Of a stretch of DNA of 64,000 nt, positions 24,390-32,999 are shown one piece after another. How positions within the stretch are numbered: the first letter of the stretch is position 1; every line of letters starts with the position of its first letter. Both the position numbers and the translations under genes were made by a program. Source of the DNA: an uncultured Nesterenkonia sp. (GTDB lineage: Bacteria > Actinomycetota > Actinomycetes > Actinomycetales > Micrococcaceae); contig CAMIAK010000002.1 of NCBI GenBank assembly GCA_946222885.1, positions 124,001-188,000 on the forward strand. Reading direction: 5' to 3'. The notes beneath the pieces are model-generated. The model had not been told where the DNA came from. It did not search any database and worked only from the letters and a program-made list of their open reading frames with translations.

Positions 24390-27131
24390 TCAGGCGTCGC
24401 CGCCGGTCTCGCCGGAGGTTCCGGCGTTGACGTCGGTCAGTGCGTACATCTCGATGGCATCGGCAGGAGCGGACTTGTCCACCTTCCCGTCCTCTGCCAG
24501 GAGCTGCAGCGCGCGGACCACCATGGAGTGCGCGTCGATCTTGAAGTGTCGGCGCGCCGCCGCACGGGTGTCCGAGAAGCCGAAGTCGTCGGCGCCCAGG
24601 GACGCGAACCTGTTCGGCACGAACTGCCGGATCTGGTCCGGCACGGCGGCGGAGTAGTCGGTGGAGGCGACGATCGGCCCCTCGGCTCCCTCCAGCTGCT
24701 GGGTGACGAACGGCGTCTGCGGCTCCTGCTCCGGGTTGAGCATGGCCTCCTGCTCGACCTGAAGGGCCTGGCGGCGCAGCTCGTTCCAGGAGGTGACCGA
24801 CCAGATGTCGGCAGAGACGCCCCAGTCCTCGGCGAGGATCTGCTGGGCCTCCTGGGCCCAGGGCACGGAGACGCCGGAGGCCAGCAGCTGGACCTTCGGG
24901 CCGTCCTTCTCCGAAGCGGAGAGCCGGTAGATGCCGCGCTTGATGCCCTCGACGTCCACGCCCTCGGGCTCGGGGAGGTGGATGACCGGCTCGTTGTACA
25001 CCGTGAGGTAGTACATGACGTTGTGGTCGCCGTCGTGGTCGCCGTACATCTCGTAGATGCCGTTCTGCATGATGTGGGCGATCTCGTAGCCGAAGGCCGG
25101 GTCGAAGTGCTTCACAGCCGGGTTGGTGGCCGCCAGCAGCGGGGAGTGTCCGTCGGCATGCTGCAGGCCCTCACCGGTCAGGGTGGTGCGGCCTGCGGTG
25201 GCGCCGATGATGAACCCGCGGGTCATCTGGTCGGCGGCGGCCCAGAAGGAGTCGCCGGTGCGCTGGAACCCGAACATCGAGTAGAAGATGTAGAACGGGA
25301 TCATCGGCTCGCCGTGGGTGGCGTAGCTGGTGCCTGCGGCGGTGAACGCCGCGGTGGCGCCGGCCTCGTTGATGCCGGGGTGCAGCAGCTTGCCCTGCGG
25401 GGACTCCTTGTAGGCCAGCATCAGCTCACGGTCCACCGAGAGGTAGTTCTGGCCCTTGGGGTTGTAGATCTTCGCGGTGGGGAAGAACGAGTCCATGCCG
25501 AAGGTGCGGGCCTCGTCCGGGATGATCGGGACGATCCGCTCGCCGACGTTCTTGTCCCGCATCAGGTCCTTGAGCAGACGGACCAGCGCCATAGTGGTGG
25601 CGGCCTTCTGCTTGCCGGAGCCCTTCTTGGCGCCGTCGAAGACCTTCTGGTCCGGCATGTCCAGGGTGTTGCGGGTGACCCGGCGCTCCGGCAGCGCCCC
25701 GCCGAGCTCCTTGCGGCGCTCCTTGAGGTACTGGATCTCCTCGGAGTCCTCGCCCGGGTGGTAGTAGGGCACGTTGTAGGGGTCGGACTCGAGCTGCTCA
25801 TCGCTGATCGGGATGCGCAGGGTGTCGCGGAAGCGCTTGAGGTCGTCGACGGTGAGCTTCTTCATCTGGTGGGTCGCGTTGCGCCCCTCGAAGCTCGGGC
25901 CGAGGCCGTAGCCCTTGACGGTCTGGGCCAGGATGACGGTGGGCTTGCCCTCGGTCTCCACGGCTGCCTTATAGGCGGCGTAGACCTTCTGGTAGTCGTG
26001 GCCGCCGCGCTTGAGGCCCCAGATCTCGTCGTCGGACATGTCCTGGACCATCTCTTTGGTCTTCGCGGACCGGCCGAAGAAGTGCTCGCGGACGAACTCG
26101 CCCGACTCTGCCTTATAGGTCTGGTAGTCGCCGTCGAGGGTCTCGTTCATGACGCGGACCAGCTCGCCGTCGTCGTCGCGGTCCAGCAGGCTGTCCCACT
26201 CGCGGCCCCAGAGGACCTTGATGACGTTCCAGCCGGCACCGCGGAAGAAGCCCTCGAGCTCCTGGACGATCTTGCCGTTGCCGCGGACCGGGCCGTCCAG
26301 GCGCTGCAGGTTGCAGTTGATGACGAAGTGGAGGTTGTCCAGCTTCTCATTGGCCGCCAGCTGCAGCAGGCCGCGGGACTCGGGCTCGTCCATCTCGCCG
26401 TCGCCCAGGAAGGCCCAGACGTTCTGGTCCGAGGTGTCCTTGATGCCGCGGTTGTGCAGATAGCGGTTGAACTGCGCCTGGTAGATGGCGTTCATCGGGC
26501 CGATGCCCATGGACACGGTCGGGAACTGCCAGAACTCCGGCATCAGGCGCGGGTGGGGGTAGGAGCTCAGGCCGTTGGGGGCCTTGGAGACCTCCTGGCG
26601 GAACCCGTTGAGCTGCTCCTCGGTGAGGCGTCCCTCCAGGAAGGCGCGGGCGTAGTTGCCGGGGGAGGAGTGGCCCTGGAAGAAGACCTGATCGCCGCCT
26701 CCGGGGTGGTCCTGGCCGCGGAAGAAGTGGTTGTAGCCGACTTCGTAGAGGGTGGAGACGCCCGCGTAGGAGGAGATGTGGCCTCCGACGCCGATGTCCT
26801 CGCGCTGGGCGCGGTGGACCATGACGGCGGCGTTCCAGCGCAGGATGCGGCGGTAGCGCCGCTCCATCTCCTCATCGCCGGGGAACTCGGGCTCCTGGTC
26901 CTTGGGGATGGTGTTCACATAGTCGGTGGTGGTGACCATCGGGTAGTCGATGGACCGTGCACCGGCGCGCTGCAGCAGCGTGCGGATGATGTATTCGGCA
27001 CGCTCGGTGCCGTGGGCTTCGACGAGCTGGTCGAATGACTCCAGCCACTCCTGCGTCTCCTCCGGATCATGGTCCGGAAGCTGATTCGTCAGGCCGCTGC
27101 GAATGTGGGTGTTCTCTTCACCAGCGCTCAC
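24390..27131 (-). CDS. aceE: Pyruvate dehydrogenase E1 component, homodimeric type
   Basis: AceE decarboxylates pyruvate with thiamine diphosphate and passes the acetyl group to lipoyl-E2. The 913-residue protein has the thiamine-binding FLGDGEMDEPESRG segment, an early GHISSYAG, and PIIPDEARTFGMD and YYLTVYNEP in the C-terminal half, all typical of the single-chain E1 used by actinobacteria and enterobacteria. GTG 27131 is preferred because AGAGG lies 6 nt upstream; a TTG at 27146 is an alternative. Position next to the fab cluster links acetyl-CoA supply to lipid synthesis. E2 and E3 are not in the window. Confidence 0.96.
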   Translation of the reverse strand: MSAGEENTHIRSGLTNQLPDHDPEETQEWLESFDQLVEAHGTERAEYIIRTLLQRAGARSIDYPMVTTTDYVNTIPKDQEPEFPGDEEMERRYRRILRWNAAVMVHRAQREDIGVGGHISSYAGVSTLYEVGYNHFFRGQDHPGGGDQVFFQGHSSPGNYARAFLEGRLTEEQLNGFRQEVSKAPNGLSSYPHPRLMPEFWQFPTVSMGIGPMNAIYQAQFNRYLHNRGIKDTSDQNVWAFLGDGEMDEPESRGLLQLAANEKLDNLHFVINCNLQRLDGPVRGNGKIVQELEGFFRGAGWNVIKVLWGREWDSLLDRDDDGELVRVMNETLDGDYQTYKAESGEFVREHFFGRSAKTKEMVQDMSDDEIWGLKRGGHDYQKVYAAYKAAVETEGKPTVILAQTVKGYGLGPSFEGRNATHQMKKLTVDDLKRFRDTLRIPISDEQLESDPYNVPYYHPGEDSEEIQYLKERRKELGGALPERRVTRNTLDMPDQKVFDGAKKGSGKQKAATTMALVRLLKDLMRDKNVGERIVPIIPDEARTFGMDSFFPTAKIYNPKGQNYLSVDRELMLAYKESPQGKLLHPGINEAGATAAFTAAGTSYATHGEPMIPFYIFYSMFGFQRTGDSFWAAADQMTRGFIIGATAGRTTLTGEGLQHADGHSPLLAATNPAVKHFDPAFGYEIAHIMQNGIYEMYGDHDGDHNVMYYLTVYNEPVIHLPEPEGVDVEGIKRGIYRLSASEKDGPKVQLLASGVSVPWAQEAQQILAEDWGVSADIWSVTSWNELRRQALQVEQEAMLNPEQEPQTPFVTQQLEGAEGPIVASTDYSAAVPDQIRQFVPNRFASLGADDFGFSDTRAAARRHFKIDAHSMVVRALQLLAEDGKVDKSAPADAIEMYALTDVNAGTSGETGGDA

Positions 27132-27208
27132 GGGTACCTCTTTCAAGGGGGTTCCTGAGGTCCTGTCCAGGGGTCTCCTGGTTCTGGGACCTCTTTTTCT
27201 TCACGGCA

Positions 27209-27214
27209 ACTCTA
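27209..27214 (-). promoter_or_regulatory. Candidate -10 box of aceE
   Basis: TAGAGT on the minus strand lies 77 bp before the aceE start. The leader between them contains a GAGGTCC/GGACCTC hairpin next to a T-rich run on the plus strand, so it could stop antisense transcription. This is assigned by consensus only. Confidence 0.35.
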
Positions 27215-27336
27215 CCCGGAACGTGCGGAGTTGCACTTCCCGAACGGCGCGCTGTCCGCGTAACGTATGGGAGGAGCGGGCCGGCACACGGATCCGCCGT
27301 TCGATCGAGCAGGACATGAGAGAGAGGGAACCCCTG

Positions 27337-27807
27337 GTGAGTCAGGCTTCAGCTGCCGAGGAACCGGTCAGCGCGGCAACGGGCCAGAAGTACGATGCCG
27401 AGGCCAATGTGGTGGCCGCATCGGACCTGTTGGAGGAACTGGGGTTCACCAAGGACTTCCTCGTCCAGGAGATCGGAGTGGACGACGACGTCGATGACGA
27501 CTTCCGCGATGCGCTCGAGGCCGAACTGGCCGAGGAGCTCATCGATGAGGATGAGCAGGAGGTCGTGGACGCGGTGCTGCTGTGGTTCCGCGAGGGCGAT
27601 GACGACCTCACCGATGCGCTCGTGGACTCCCTGACCACCCTGGACGAGGGCGGCGTGGTCTGGCTGCTGACCCCGCGCTCGGGCCGCGAGGGCTATGTGG
27701 CGCCGGTGGAGATCCAGGACGCCGCGCCCAACGCCGGCCTGCATGTGACCTCCTCGGCCGGGGTGAGCGCGAACTGGGCCGCGACCAAGCTGGTATCCCG
27801 CAAGTGA
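27337..27807 (+). CDS. DUF3052 family protein
   Basis: This 156-residue very acidic actinobacterial protein is of unknown function. It is recognised by VVAASDLLEELGFTKDFLVQ, the Asp-rich GVDDDVDDDFRDALE and the C-terminal NWAATKLVSRK. It is soluble with no obvious catalytic motif. GTG 27337 is chosen over ATG 27316 because GAGAGAGGGA sits 7 nt before it. It overlaps the peroxiredoxin start (GTGA), so the two are coupled; a stress-related role is a guess from that pairing. Confidence 0.82.
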   Translation: MSQASAAEEPVSAATGQKYDAEANVVAASDLLEELGFTKDFLVQEIGVDDDVDDDFRDALEAELAEELIDEDEQEVVDAVLLWFREGDDDLTDALVDSLTTLDEGGVVWLLTPRSGREGYVAPVEIQDAAPNAGLHVTSSAGVSANWAATKLVSRK

Positions 27808-28322
27808 CCGCTGCCCGGGACGGACTCCCGGACCGGCCGCTGCCGGTGGGGGCCTCGGCGCCGGGGTTCTCCGCCCGCAGCCAGCATGGAGAGACGGTCT
27901 CCCCGGATGATCTGGCGGGGTCGCCGTCATTGGTGATGTTCTATCCCTTCGCCTTCAGCCGGGTCTGCGGGTCCGAGCTGGCGGAGCTGCACGCCCGCCG
28001 GGAAGAGTTCGAGGGCACCGGGGCGAGGGTCCTGACGATCAGCTGCGACCCGATGCACGCTCTGCGGGCCTATGCGGAGGCTCTCGCGGAGAATTCCGCG
28101 CAGCAGAGCCGCCGGAGCGTGAGCTTCGATCTGCTCAGCGACTTCTGGCCCCATGGTGAGATCGCCTCCGCCTTCGGGGTCTTCGACGCCGGCCGCGGGG
28201 CCGCCGCGCGCACCAGCTTCCTGCTGGACGCCCAGCTCACCGTACGCCACGTCCAGCAGGCGGAGCTGAGTGAGCGCAGGGATCTGGACGAGACGCTGAG
28301 GGTCCTGAAGACGCTCTCCTGA
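27804..28322 (+). CDS. Peroxiredoxin, AhpE/BCP type
   Basis: This 172-residue thiol peroxidase has the peroxidatic cysteine C55 in YPFAFSRVCGSEL, where the usual PFAFTPVCTSE motif is slightly altered but P, F and C are kept. No second conserved resolving cysteine is evident, so it is probably a one-Cys enzyme like AhpE of mycobacteria. The GTG overlaps the DUF3052 stop codon. It reduces peroxides in the cytoplasm; its thiol partner is unknown. Confidence 0.88.
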   Translation: MTAARDGLPDRPLPVGASAPGFSARSQHGETVSPDDLAGSPSLVMFYPFAFSRVCGSELAELHARREEFEGTGARVLTISCDPMHALRAYAEALAENSAQQSRRSVSFDLLSDFWPHGEIASAFGVFDAGRGAAARTSFLLDAQLTVRHVQQAELSERRDLDETLRVLKTLS

Positions 28323-28350
28323 GGGGCCCACGTTCCATTATGTGGCCCTT
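28322..28350 (+). terminator. Possible terminator after the peroxiredoxin gene
   Basis: AGGG and CCAC pair with GTGG and CCCT across a 2-nt bulge, with a short T-rich stretch after it. It overlaps the end of the stop codon. The call is weak. Confidence 0.35.
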
Positions 28351-28398
28351 TCCGTCCCGCAGTGCCGCGGCTGTGCCCGCAGATGTAAGAATCAGCCC

Positions 28399-28872
28399 AT
28401 GGACAGCATGGACCGCGCAATCCTCGACGCCCTGCGCGAGGACGGGCGCATCTCCAACGCCGCGCTGGCGCAGAAGGTCGGCCTGACGCCGGGGCCGTGC
28501 CTGCGGCGTGTCCAGCGGCTGGAGGCCGAGGGCATCATCCTGGGCTACACCGCGGACATCAATCCGGAGGCGCTGGGCCAGTCCTTCGAGGTGGGTCTGT
28601 CCATCGACCTGAAGTGGGGTGACCGGGACACGGTCAAATACTTCGAGGAGACCATGTCCGGCTATGACGAGGTCCTGGAGCTGCTCCGCCAGTTCCGCTC
28701 CCCGGACTACTACGCCCGGGTCGCAGTGGCGGATCTCCAGGCCTATGAGCATTTCCTGACCAATAAGGTGCTCATCATCCCTGGGGTCCAGGACACCGAT
28801 TCGGCCTTCCCCATGAAGATCATCAAGAGCCCGCGGCCGCACGCGCACGTCTCCAAGTCCTTCGACGACTGA
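28399..28872 (+). CDS. Lrp/AsnC family transcriptional regulator
   Basis: This 157-residue protein has an N-terminal winged helix (MDRAILDALREDGRISNAAL, then KVGLTPGPCLRRVQRLE) and a C-terminal RAM-like domain (PEALGQSFEVGLSIDLKWGD). Such regulators respond to amino acids. ATG 28399 lies 7 nt after TAAGAA, which suggests a leaderless message; no ribosome site is seen. An MFS exporter gene follows on the same strand after 37 bp and may be its target, although that is inferred only from position. Confidence 0.9.
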   Translation: MDSMDRAILDALREDGRISNAALAQKVGLTPGPCLRRVQRLEAEGIILGYTADINPEALGQSFEVGLSIDLKWGDRDTVKYFEETMSGYDEVLELLRQFRSPDYYARVAVADLQAYEHFLTNKVLIIPGVQDTDSAFPMKIIKSPRPHAHVSKSFDD

Positions 28873-28909
28873 ACGCCTTTCCGGCTGAGACCTGATAGAA
28901 CTGGTCCTC

Positions 28910-30139
28910 GTGACTCAACGAGGACCCGGCCTGCCGCGTGTGCTGCTCATCGCCACTGTGCTGGTGGTCGCGGCCAATCTCCGTCCGGCGATCAGTGCGG
29001 TGGGCCCGCTCCTGGAGCAGATCCGTTCGGATACGGGCCTGAGCACCTGGCTGCTGGGCCTGCTGGGAGCGATTCCGGTGCTCAGCTTCGGTGTGATCTC
29101 CCCGTTCGTCCATGTCCTCTCCGTGCGCTGGGGGCTGGAGCGCAGCATCTTCGCCTCTCTGCTGCTCCTGGCCGCAGGGACGGTGGTGCGCTCACTGCCG
29201 CCGGGGGCGCTGCCCGGCGATGCTGCGACCAGCGCCCAGTTCTCGCTGCTCAGCGGAACCGTGATCCTGAGCGTCGCCATCGGGGTGGGCAATGTGTTGG
29301 TGCCTGCGGTGGTCAAGCGGGACTTCCCGGACCGGGTGCCGCTGATGACCGGGCTGTACACCGCGACGATGGCCGGCTCGGCGGCATTGGCCTCAGGCTC
29401 GGCGGTCCCGCTGGCGGGTTCCCTCGGGTGGGAGCTGGCGCTGGGTGCTGGCGCAGTGCTGGCGCTGCTGGCCTCCGGGCTGTGGAGTCTGCGGCTGCGC
29501 GGTTCTGCGCCGGCCGAGGAGGCGATGTTTCCGACAGCGACGCCGGCCGCCGCCTCCGACGCCCGGCTCCCGTCCATGTGGCGCTCCCCGGTGGCCTGGC
29601 AGGTGACCGCCTACTTCGCCCTGCAGGCCGGGATCTTCTACCTGCTGCTGACCTGGTACCCGGCGATCCTGGGGTATCACGGCATCGGGGAGGCCCATGC
29701 GGGTTGGATGCTGTCCCTGTGGCAAGGCGTCGGCATCGCCGCGAGTCTGCTGGTGGGGCCGGTGCTGCAGCGGGCTCGGGACCAGCGGCTGGTGTCCTTC
29801 ATCGTCTCCTGCGGGATGGCCGTCGCGCTGACCGGCATCCTGCTCGCGCCCTCGTGGGTGGTCGTGTGGAGTGTGCTGGGCGGGTTCTCCACGGCGACCA
29901 TGCTGCTGCTTGCGCTGACCATGATCTCCCTGCGCGCCCGTACGCCCCAGGAGGCGGGGAAGCTCTCCGGGATGTCCCAGGGCGTGGGCTACCTCTGTGC
30001 GGCGATCGGGCCGCTGCTGGCGGGTGCGGCCTTCGACCTGACCGGCTCCTGGAACCCGGTGCTCTACGGGCTGCTCGCCGCGGTGGGGCTGCTGGCCGTC
30101 GCCGGCCTGCTCGCCGGCCGGAACGTGCATACGTCCTGA
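28910..30139 (+). CDS. MFS transporter, CynX/NimT family
   Basis: This 409-residue membrane protein of about 12 helices has the family signature near the N-terminus (NLRPAISAVGPLLEQI), followed by paired helical bundles and a central loop near residue 210. CynX/NimT members move cyanate, nitroimidazole-like compounds or other small solutes. The GTG start at 28910 fits the hydrophobicity profile. It follows an Lrp regulator and precedes a SnoaL-like gene by 12 bp, so these may be co-transcribed. Substrate unknown. Confidence 0.88.
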   Translation: MTQRGPGLPRVLLIATVLVVAANLRPAISAVGPLLEQIRSDTGLSTWLLGLLGAIPVLSFGVISPFVHVLSVRWGLERSIFASLLLLAAGTVVRSLPPGALPGDAATSAQFSLLSGTVILSVAIGVGNVLVPAVVKRDFPDRVPLMTGLYTATMAGSAALASGSAVPLAGSLGWELALGAGAVLALLASGLWSLRLRGSAPAEEAMFPTATPAAASDARLPSMWRSPVAWQVTAYFALQAGIFYLLLTWYPAILGYHGIGEAHAGWMLSLWQGVGIAASLLVGPVLQRARDQRLVSFIVSCGMAVALTGILLAPSWVVVWSVLGGFSTATMLLLALTMISLRARTPQEAGKLSGMSQGVGYLCAAIGPLLAGAAFDLTGSWNPVLYGLLAAVGLLAVAGLLAGRNVHTS

Positions 30140-30151
30140 GAGACTGGTGCT

Positions 30152-30631
30152 ATGGATACCCAGAGCTCCGCTGGACCTGAGGCTGTCGCCTATGCCTTCG
30201 CCGAGGCATGGAACGACGGCGACGCCGAAGCTCTGGCCGGGCTCTTCGTGGAAGACGCAGACTTCGTCAATGTCGTCGGCCTGTGGTGGAACCGCCGGGA
30301 GCGCATCCGTTCTGCGCATGACTACGGCTTCCGGAAGATCTTTGCGGGGTCCCGGATGGAGCTTCAGAAGGTCCGGGTCCGGGATCTCGGTGGCGGGACG
30401 GCGGTGGTCCATGCCCTGTGGTCGCTGAGCGGACAGCTCCCGCAGGCAGGAGAAGAGCCGGGGGAGAGGATGGGCGTGATCAGCTTCGTGGTCCGGCAGC
30501 AGGACGGCGGGTGGTCGGCCGTGAGCGCTCAGAACACGGACCGTGTGCCGGGCGCGGAGACCCACTTCGCACACGAGAACGGCGGGCTGCGCCCGACGGC
30601 GTATCAGGATCTCCCGGACAGTGGGCGCTGA
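30152..30631 (+). CDS. SgcJ/EcaC-like NTF2-fold protein
   Basis: This 159-residue cystatin/NTF2-like protein contains VAYAFAEAWNDGDAEALAGL and FVEDADFVNVVGLWWNRRE, characteristic of the SgcJ/EcaC (DUF4440-like) group. These are small, often dimeric proteins of uncertain catalytic role found in many actinobacteria. It follows the MFS gene by 12 bp. Its last ten bases, including the stop codon, lie inside the acceptor stem of the tRNA-Val gene on the other strand. Confidence 0.85.
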   Translation: MDTQSSAGPEAVAYAFAEAWNDGDAEALAGLFVEDADFVNVVGLWWNRRERIRSAHDYGFRKIFAGSRMELQKVRVRDLGGGTAVVHALWSLSGQLPQAGEEPGERMGVISFVVRQQDGGWSAVSAQNTDRVPGAETHFAHENGGLRPTAYQDLPDSGR

Positions 30632-30695
30632 GGGACTCGAACCCCCGACCTATTCGGTGTAAACGAAGTGCTCTAGCCAACTGAGCTAAGCGCCC
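30622..30695 (-). tRNA. tRNA-Val (anticodon TAC)
   Basis: The minus strand folds as a cloverleaf: acceptor GGGCGCT/AGCGCCC with discriminator A, D-arm GCTC/GAGC, anticodon loop TTTACAC giving anticodon TAC (valine), and T-arm with GGTTCGAGTCC. The first anticodon-stem pair looks mismatched (C:U). CCA is not encoded. An extended -10 (TGATATAGT) lies 32 nt upstream. Confidence 0.93.
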
Positions 30696-30727
30696 GGGTG
30701 ATGCCGCGAAGGCGGCAACAGCGTAGA

Positions 30728-30736
30728 ACTATATCA
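30728..30736 (-). promoter_or_regulatory. Extended -10 promoter of tRNA-Val
   Basis: TGATATAGT on the minus strand is an extended -10 (TGN-TATAGT) placed 32 nt before the mature tRNA 5' end. It overlaps the TGA of the small upstream ORF. Confidence 0.5.
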
Positions 30737-30871
30737 GCTCGTACGCCGGGAGGCCTGGCCTCCGGTGGGGGCTGAGCCGGCGGCGGCGCTCTCGCGGCCG
30801 GCGTCCTCGGACAGCAGGCGCAGGATGCGGTTGCTGGTGGTCCGGGTCTTGCTCTCCTTGAGGTTCAGCAT
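30734..30871 (-). CDS. Putative 45-residue small protein
   Basis: I do not recognise this protein. It begins MLNLKESKTRTTSNRILRLL and ends in an Ala/Gly/Ser/Arg-rich tail. Coding is supported by composition: nearly every third position from the ATG at 30871 is G or C, while the in-frame codons just upstream are not GC3-biased, which marks the ATG as the start. AGAAGG lies about 12 nt upstream. It has no membrane helix or cysteine. It lies 38 bp before tRNA-Val on the same strand. Between this ORF and ppgK, 30872-31133 holds no gene I can support. Confidence 0.45.
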   Translation of the reverse strand: MLNLKESKTRTTSNRILRLLSEDAGRESAAAGSAPTGGQASRRTS

Positions 30872-31053
30872 TGGGAGATCACGTCCTTCTTCTGTGTTCG
30901 TCTCGTGATGAGTTCTTGTGCGGTGTCCTTTGCAATCGGTCTGCAACGGGTTCTGGGTATTAGCGGACTACTGTGCCCGTAAAATTCCCGTTTCACAAGC
31001 GAAGCACGCACGAAACAATTGGCCCAACCGGGGCTAGGGAAGAAGTGAAAGGC

Positions 31054-31120
31054 GCTGACCAGCGGATTCGCCGGAGTGTGAGACGAAAAACGTGAGGAAC
31101 GTCTCCGGTGCGCGGTCAGC
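31054..31120 (-). terminator. Structured element after ppgK, possible terminator
   Basis: GCTGACC (31054-31060) pairs with GGTCAGC (31114-31120), and GAGACG (31080-31085) with CGTCTC (31100-31105); CCGGA/TCCGG is an alternative inner pair. It lies 14 bp after the ppgK stop. There is no U-run, so termination is uncertain. Confidence 0.35.
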
Positions 31121-31133
31121 CCGCCAGCTATGG

Positions 31134-32006
31134 TCAGCGCGTCAGTGCGGTCTGCTCCGCAGCGTAGAGCGCGGCTCCGACGATGCCGGCGTTGTTCTGC
31201 AGCTGGGCCGGGACCACATCCGCTCGCAGCCCCTCAACATGGGGCAGGAAGTCCTCGCTGCGTTTGGAGATGCCCCCGCCGATGATGAACAGCGACGGCG
31301 GGAACACCCGCTCCAGATGCTTCAGGTAGCGCCCCACCACCCGCCCGTACTCGTCCCAGGGCATATCCGCACGCTCACGGGCAGAGGCCGAGGCCAGCTT
31401 CTCCGCGACATCCCCCTCGAACTCGAGGTGTCCGAACTCCGCATTGGGCACCAGCACGCCGTCGTGCACCACCGCAGCACCGATGCCGGTGCCCAGGGTG
31501 ATGGTCATGACCGTTCCGCTGCGCCCGACGCCGGCCCCGTAGCGCGCTTCGGCCAGGCCCGCGCCGTCGGCGTCGTTCATGGTATGGATCTGGCCGGGAA
31601 GGTCTGCCAGCAGCGCACCGGCGTCGCACTCCAGCCAGGAGTCGTCGATGTTCGCCGCGGAGAGCACCACATTGTCGATCACGATCCCCGGGACCAGCAC
31701 GCCCACCGCCAGATCCTCGGCGGCAGGAGCCCCTTCGCGGTGCAGCAGCTCGTGCAGGATGGTGTCGATGACCCCGGCCACCGCCTCAGGGGTGGCCGGC
31801 TTGGGCGTCGGGATGCGGTACCGGTCGCCGATCAGCTCACCGGTGGGCAGATCCACGATGCCGCCCTTGATGCCGGTGCCGCCCACGTCGATGCCCACGG
31901 CCCGGCGAGGCAGGTCCTTCACCGCGCCGCTGGCCGGGCCGACGGCCTGTGCGGCGAGAGCGTCGCCCTCGGGGAGGTTCTCCGGGGAGCGGTCGGGATG
32001 CGGCAT
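31134..32006 (-). CDS. ppgK: Polyphosphate glucokinase
   Basis: PpgK phosphorylates glucose using polyphosphate or ATP and is typical of actinobacteria. The 290-residue ROK-family kinase has the phosphate-1 motif GIDVGGTGIKGGIVDL, the segment TLGTGIGAAVVHDGVLVPN and EFGHLEFEGD, which distinguishes PpgK from other ROK sugar kinases. ATG 32006 is chosen because it starts 5 bp after the map stop with GGAG just ahead. It is co-transcribed with map; this pairing has no obvious metabolic logic. Confidence 0.93.
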   Translation of the reverse strand: MPHPDRSPENLPEGDALAAQAVGPASGAVKDLPRRAVGIDVGGTGIKGGIVDLPTGELIGDRYRIPTPKPATPEAVAGVIDTILHELLHREGAPAAEDLAVGVLVPGIVIDNVVLSAANIDDSWLECDAGALLADLPGQIHTMNDADGAGLAEARYGAGVGRSGTVMTITLGTGIGAAVVHDGVLVPNAEFGHLEFEGDVAEKLASASARERADMPWDEYGRVVGRYLKHLERVFPPSLFIIGGGISKRSEDFLPHVEGLRADVVPAQLQNNAGIVGAALYAAEQTALTR

Positions 32007-32011
32007 CGGCT

Positions 32012-32914
32012 TCAGGTCTCCTCGGAGGGCAGGGTCAGGATCTCGGCACCGTCCTCGGTGACCACCAGGGTGTGCTCGAACTGGGCGGTGCGACGCCGGT
32101 CGCGGGTGACCGCCGTCCAGCCGTCCTCCCACATGTCCCAGTGGCGGGTGCCCAGGGTGATCATCGGCTCGATGGTGAAGACCATCCCCGGCTCCATGGG
32201 CTGGGAGTATTCGGGAGCGGCGTCGAAATGGGGGATGACCAGTCCGGTGTGGAAGGCCGGGCCCACGCCGTGGCCGATGAACTCATGGACGGTGTCATAG
32301 CCGAAGCGCCTGGCGTAGACCTCGATGGTCCGGCCGATCACGTTGATCGGGCGCCCGGGCTTCACCGCGCGGATGCCGCGCATCATCGCCTCATGGGCAC
32401 GTTCCACCAGCAGGCGGGACTCTTCGTCCACCTCGCCCACCAGGAAGGTCACGTTGTGGTCGCCGTGGACGCCGTCGATGTAGGCGGTGATGTCCAGGTT
32501 CACGATGTCGCCGTCGTTCAGGACGGTGGAGTCGGGGATGCCGTGGCAGACCACCTCGTTGACTGAGGTGCAGATCGACTTGGGGAAGCCTCGGTAGCCC
32601 AGGCAGCTGGGATAGGCGCCGCGGTCCACCAGGTACTGGTGGGCGAAGGCGTCCAGCTCATCGGTGGTCACTCCTGGGCGGATCAGCTTCCCCGCGGCGA
32701 CCATGGCATCGGCGGCCAGCCGGCCCGCCCGGCGGATCCGCTCCACGGTCTCGGCATCGTAGGCGTCCGGGCCGGTGTACTGCGGCGGGGCCTCCAGGCC
32801 CACATAGTCCGGCCGCCGGATGTGCTCCGGGACGCTGCGCTGCGGGGAGACCGTGCCCTTGGTGAGGGTGCCGACCGGCGCGGTGGAGTGTGCAGAGGGC
32901 TGCGCTGAGGTCAT
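32012..32914 (-). CDS. map: Methionine aminopeptidase type I
   Basis: Map removes the initiator methionine from nascent proteins. The 300-residue enzyme has the metal ligands in VNLDITAYIDGVHGDHN, HEFIGHGVGPAFH, TIEPMI and FEHTL, and the substrate histidine in EVVCHGIPD. An N-terminal extension of about 40 residues with a PxxP-like Pro/Ala composition matches the longer actinobacterial MetAP-Ic type. The ATG at 32914 sits 7 nt after a TAGGAT box and has no ribosome site, so the message is probably leaderless. Confidence 0.94.
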   Translation of the reverse strand: MTSAQPSAHSTAPVGTLTKGTVSPQRSVPEHIRRPDYVGLEAPPQYTGPDAYDAETVERIRRAGRLAADAMVAAGKLIRPGVTTDELDAFAHQYLVDRGAYPSCLGYRGFPKSICTSVNEVVCHGIPDSTVLNDGDIVNLDITAYIDGVHGDHNVTFLVGEVDEESRLLVERAHEAMMRGIRAVKPGRPINVIGRTIEVYARRFGYDTVHEFIGHGVGPAFHTGLVIPHFDAAPEYSQPMEPGMVFTIEPMITLGTRHWDMWEDGWTAVTRDRRRTAQFEHTLVVTEDGAEILTLPSEET

Positions 32915-32921
32915 GCGTCCC

Positions 32922-32927
32922 ATCCTA
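32922..32927 (-). promoter_or_regulatory. -10 box of map-ppgK
   Basis: TAGGAT on the minus strand ends 7 nt before ATG 32914. A nearer ATG at 32923 would overlap the box, which is why it is not used as the start. Confidence 0.55.
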
Positions 32928-32987
32928 GTGGGTGTGCCGGCTGCAGGGTGCGGCCGGGCGTGCTGTCGATCGTCAGGTGGCCGGGCG

Positions 32988-32993
32988 TATCCT
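32988..32993 (+). promoter_or_regulatory. -10 box of the SPOR-like gene
   Basis: TATCCT ends 6 nt before ATG 33000, again the leaderless spacing. It is divergent from the map promoter. Confidence 0.45.
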
Positions 32994-32999
32994 GGGGCC

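Noticed and set aside
24315..27038. A 907-codon open frame antisense to aceE, and similar long antisense frames over ffh (7662-9500), glnA1 (39681-41228) and the glycosyltransferases (5904-7544)
   Set aside because: In very high-GC DNA the antisense frame of a GC3-biased gene lacks stops. The products are low-complexity Gly/Ala/Arg/Leu strings with no family features, and the opposite strands encode clear enzymes.
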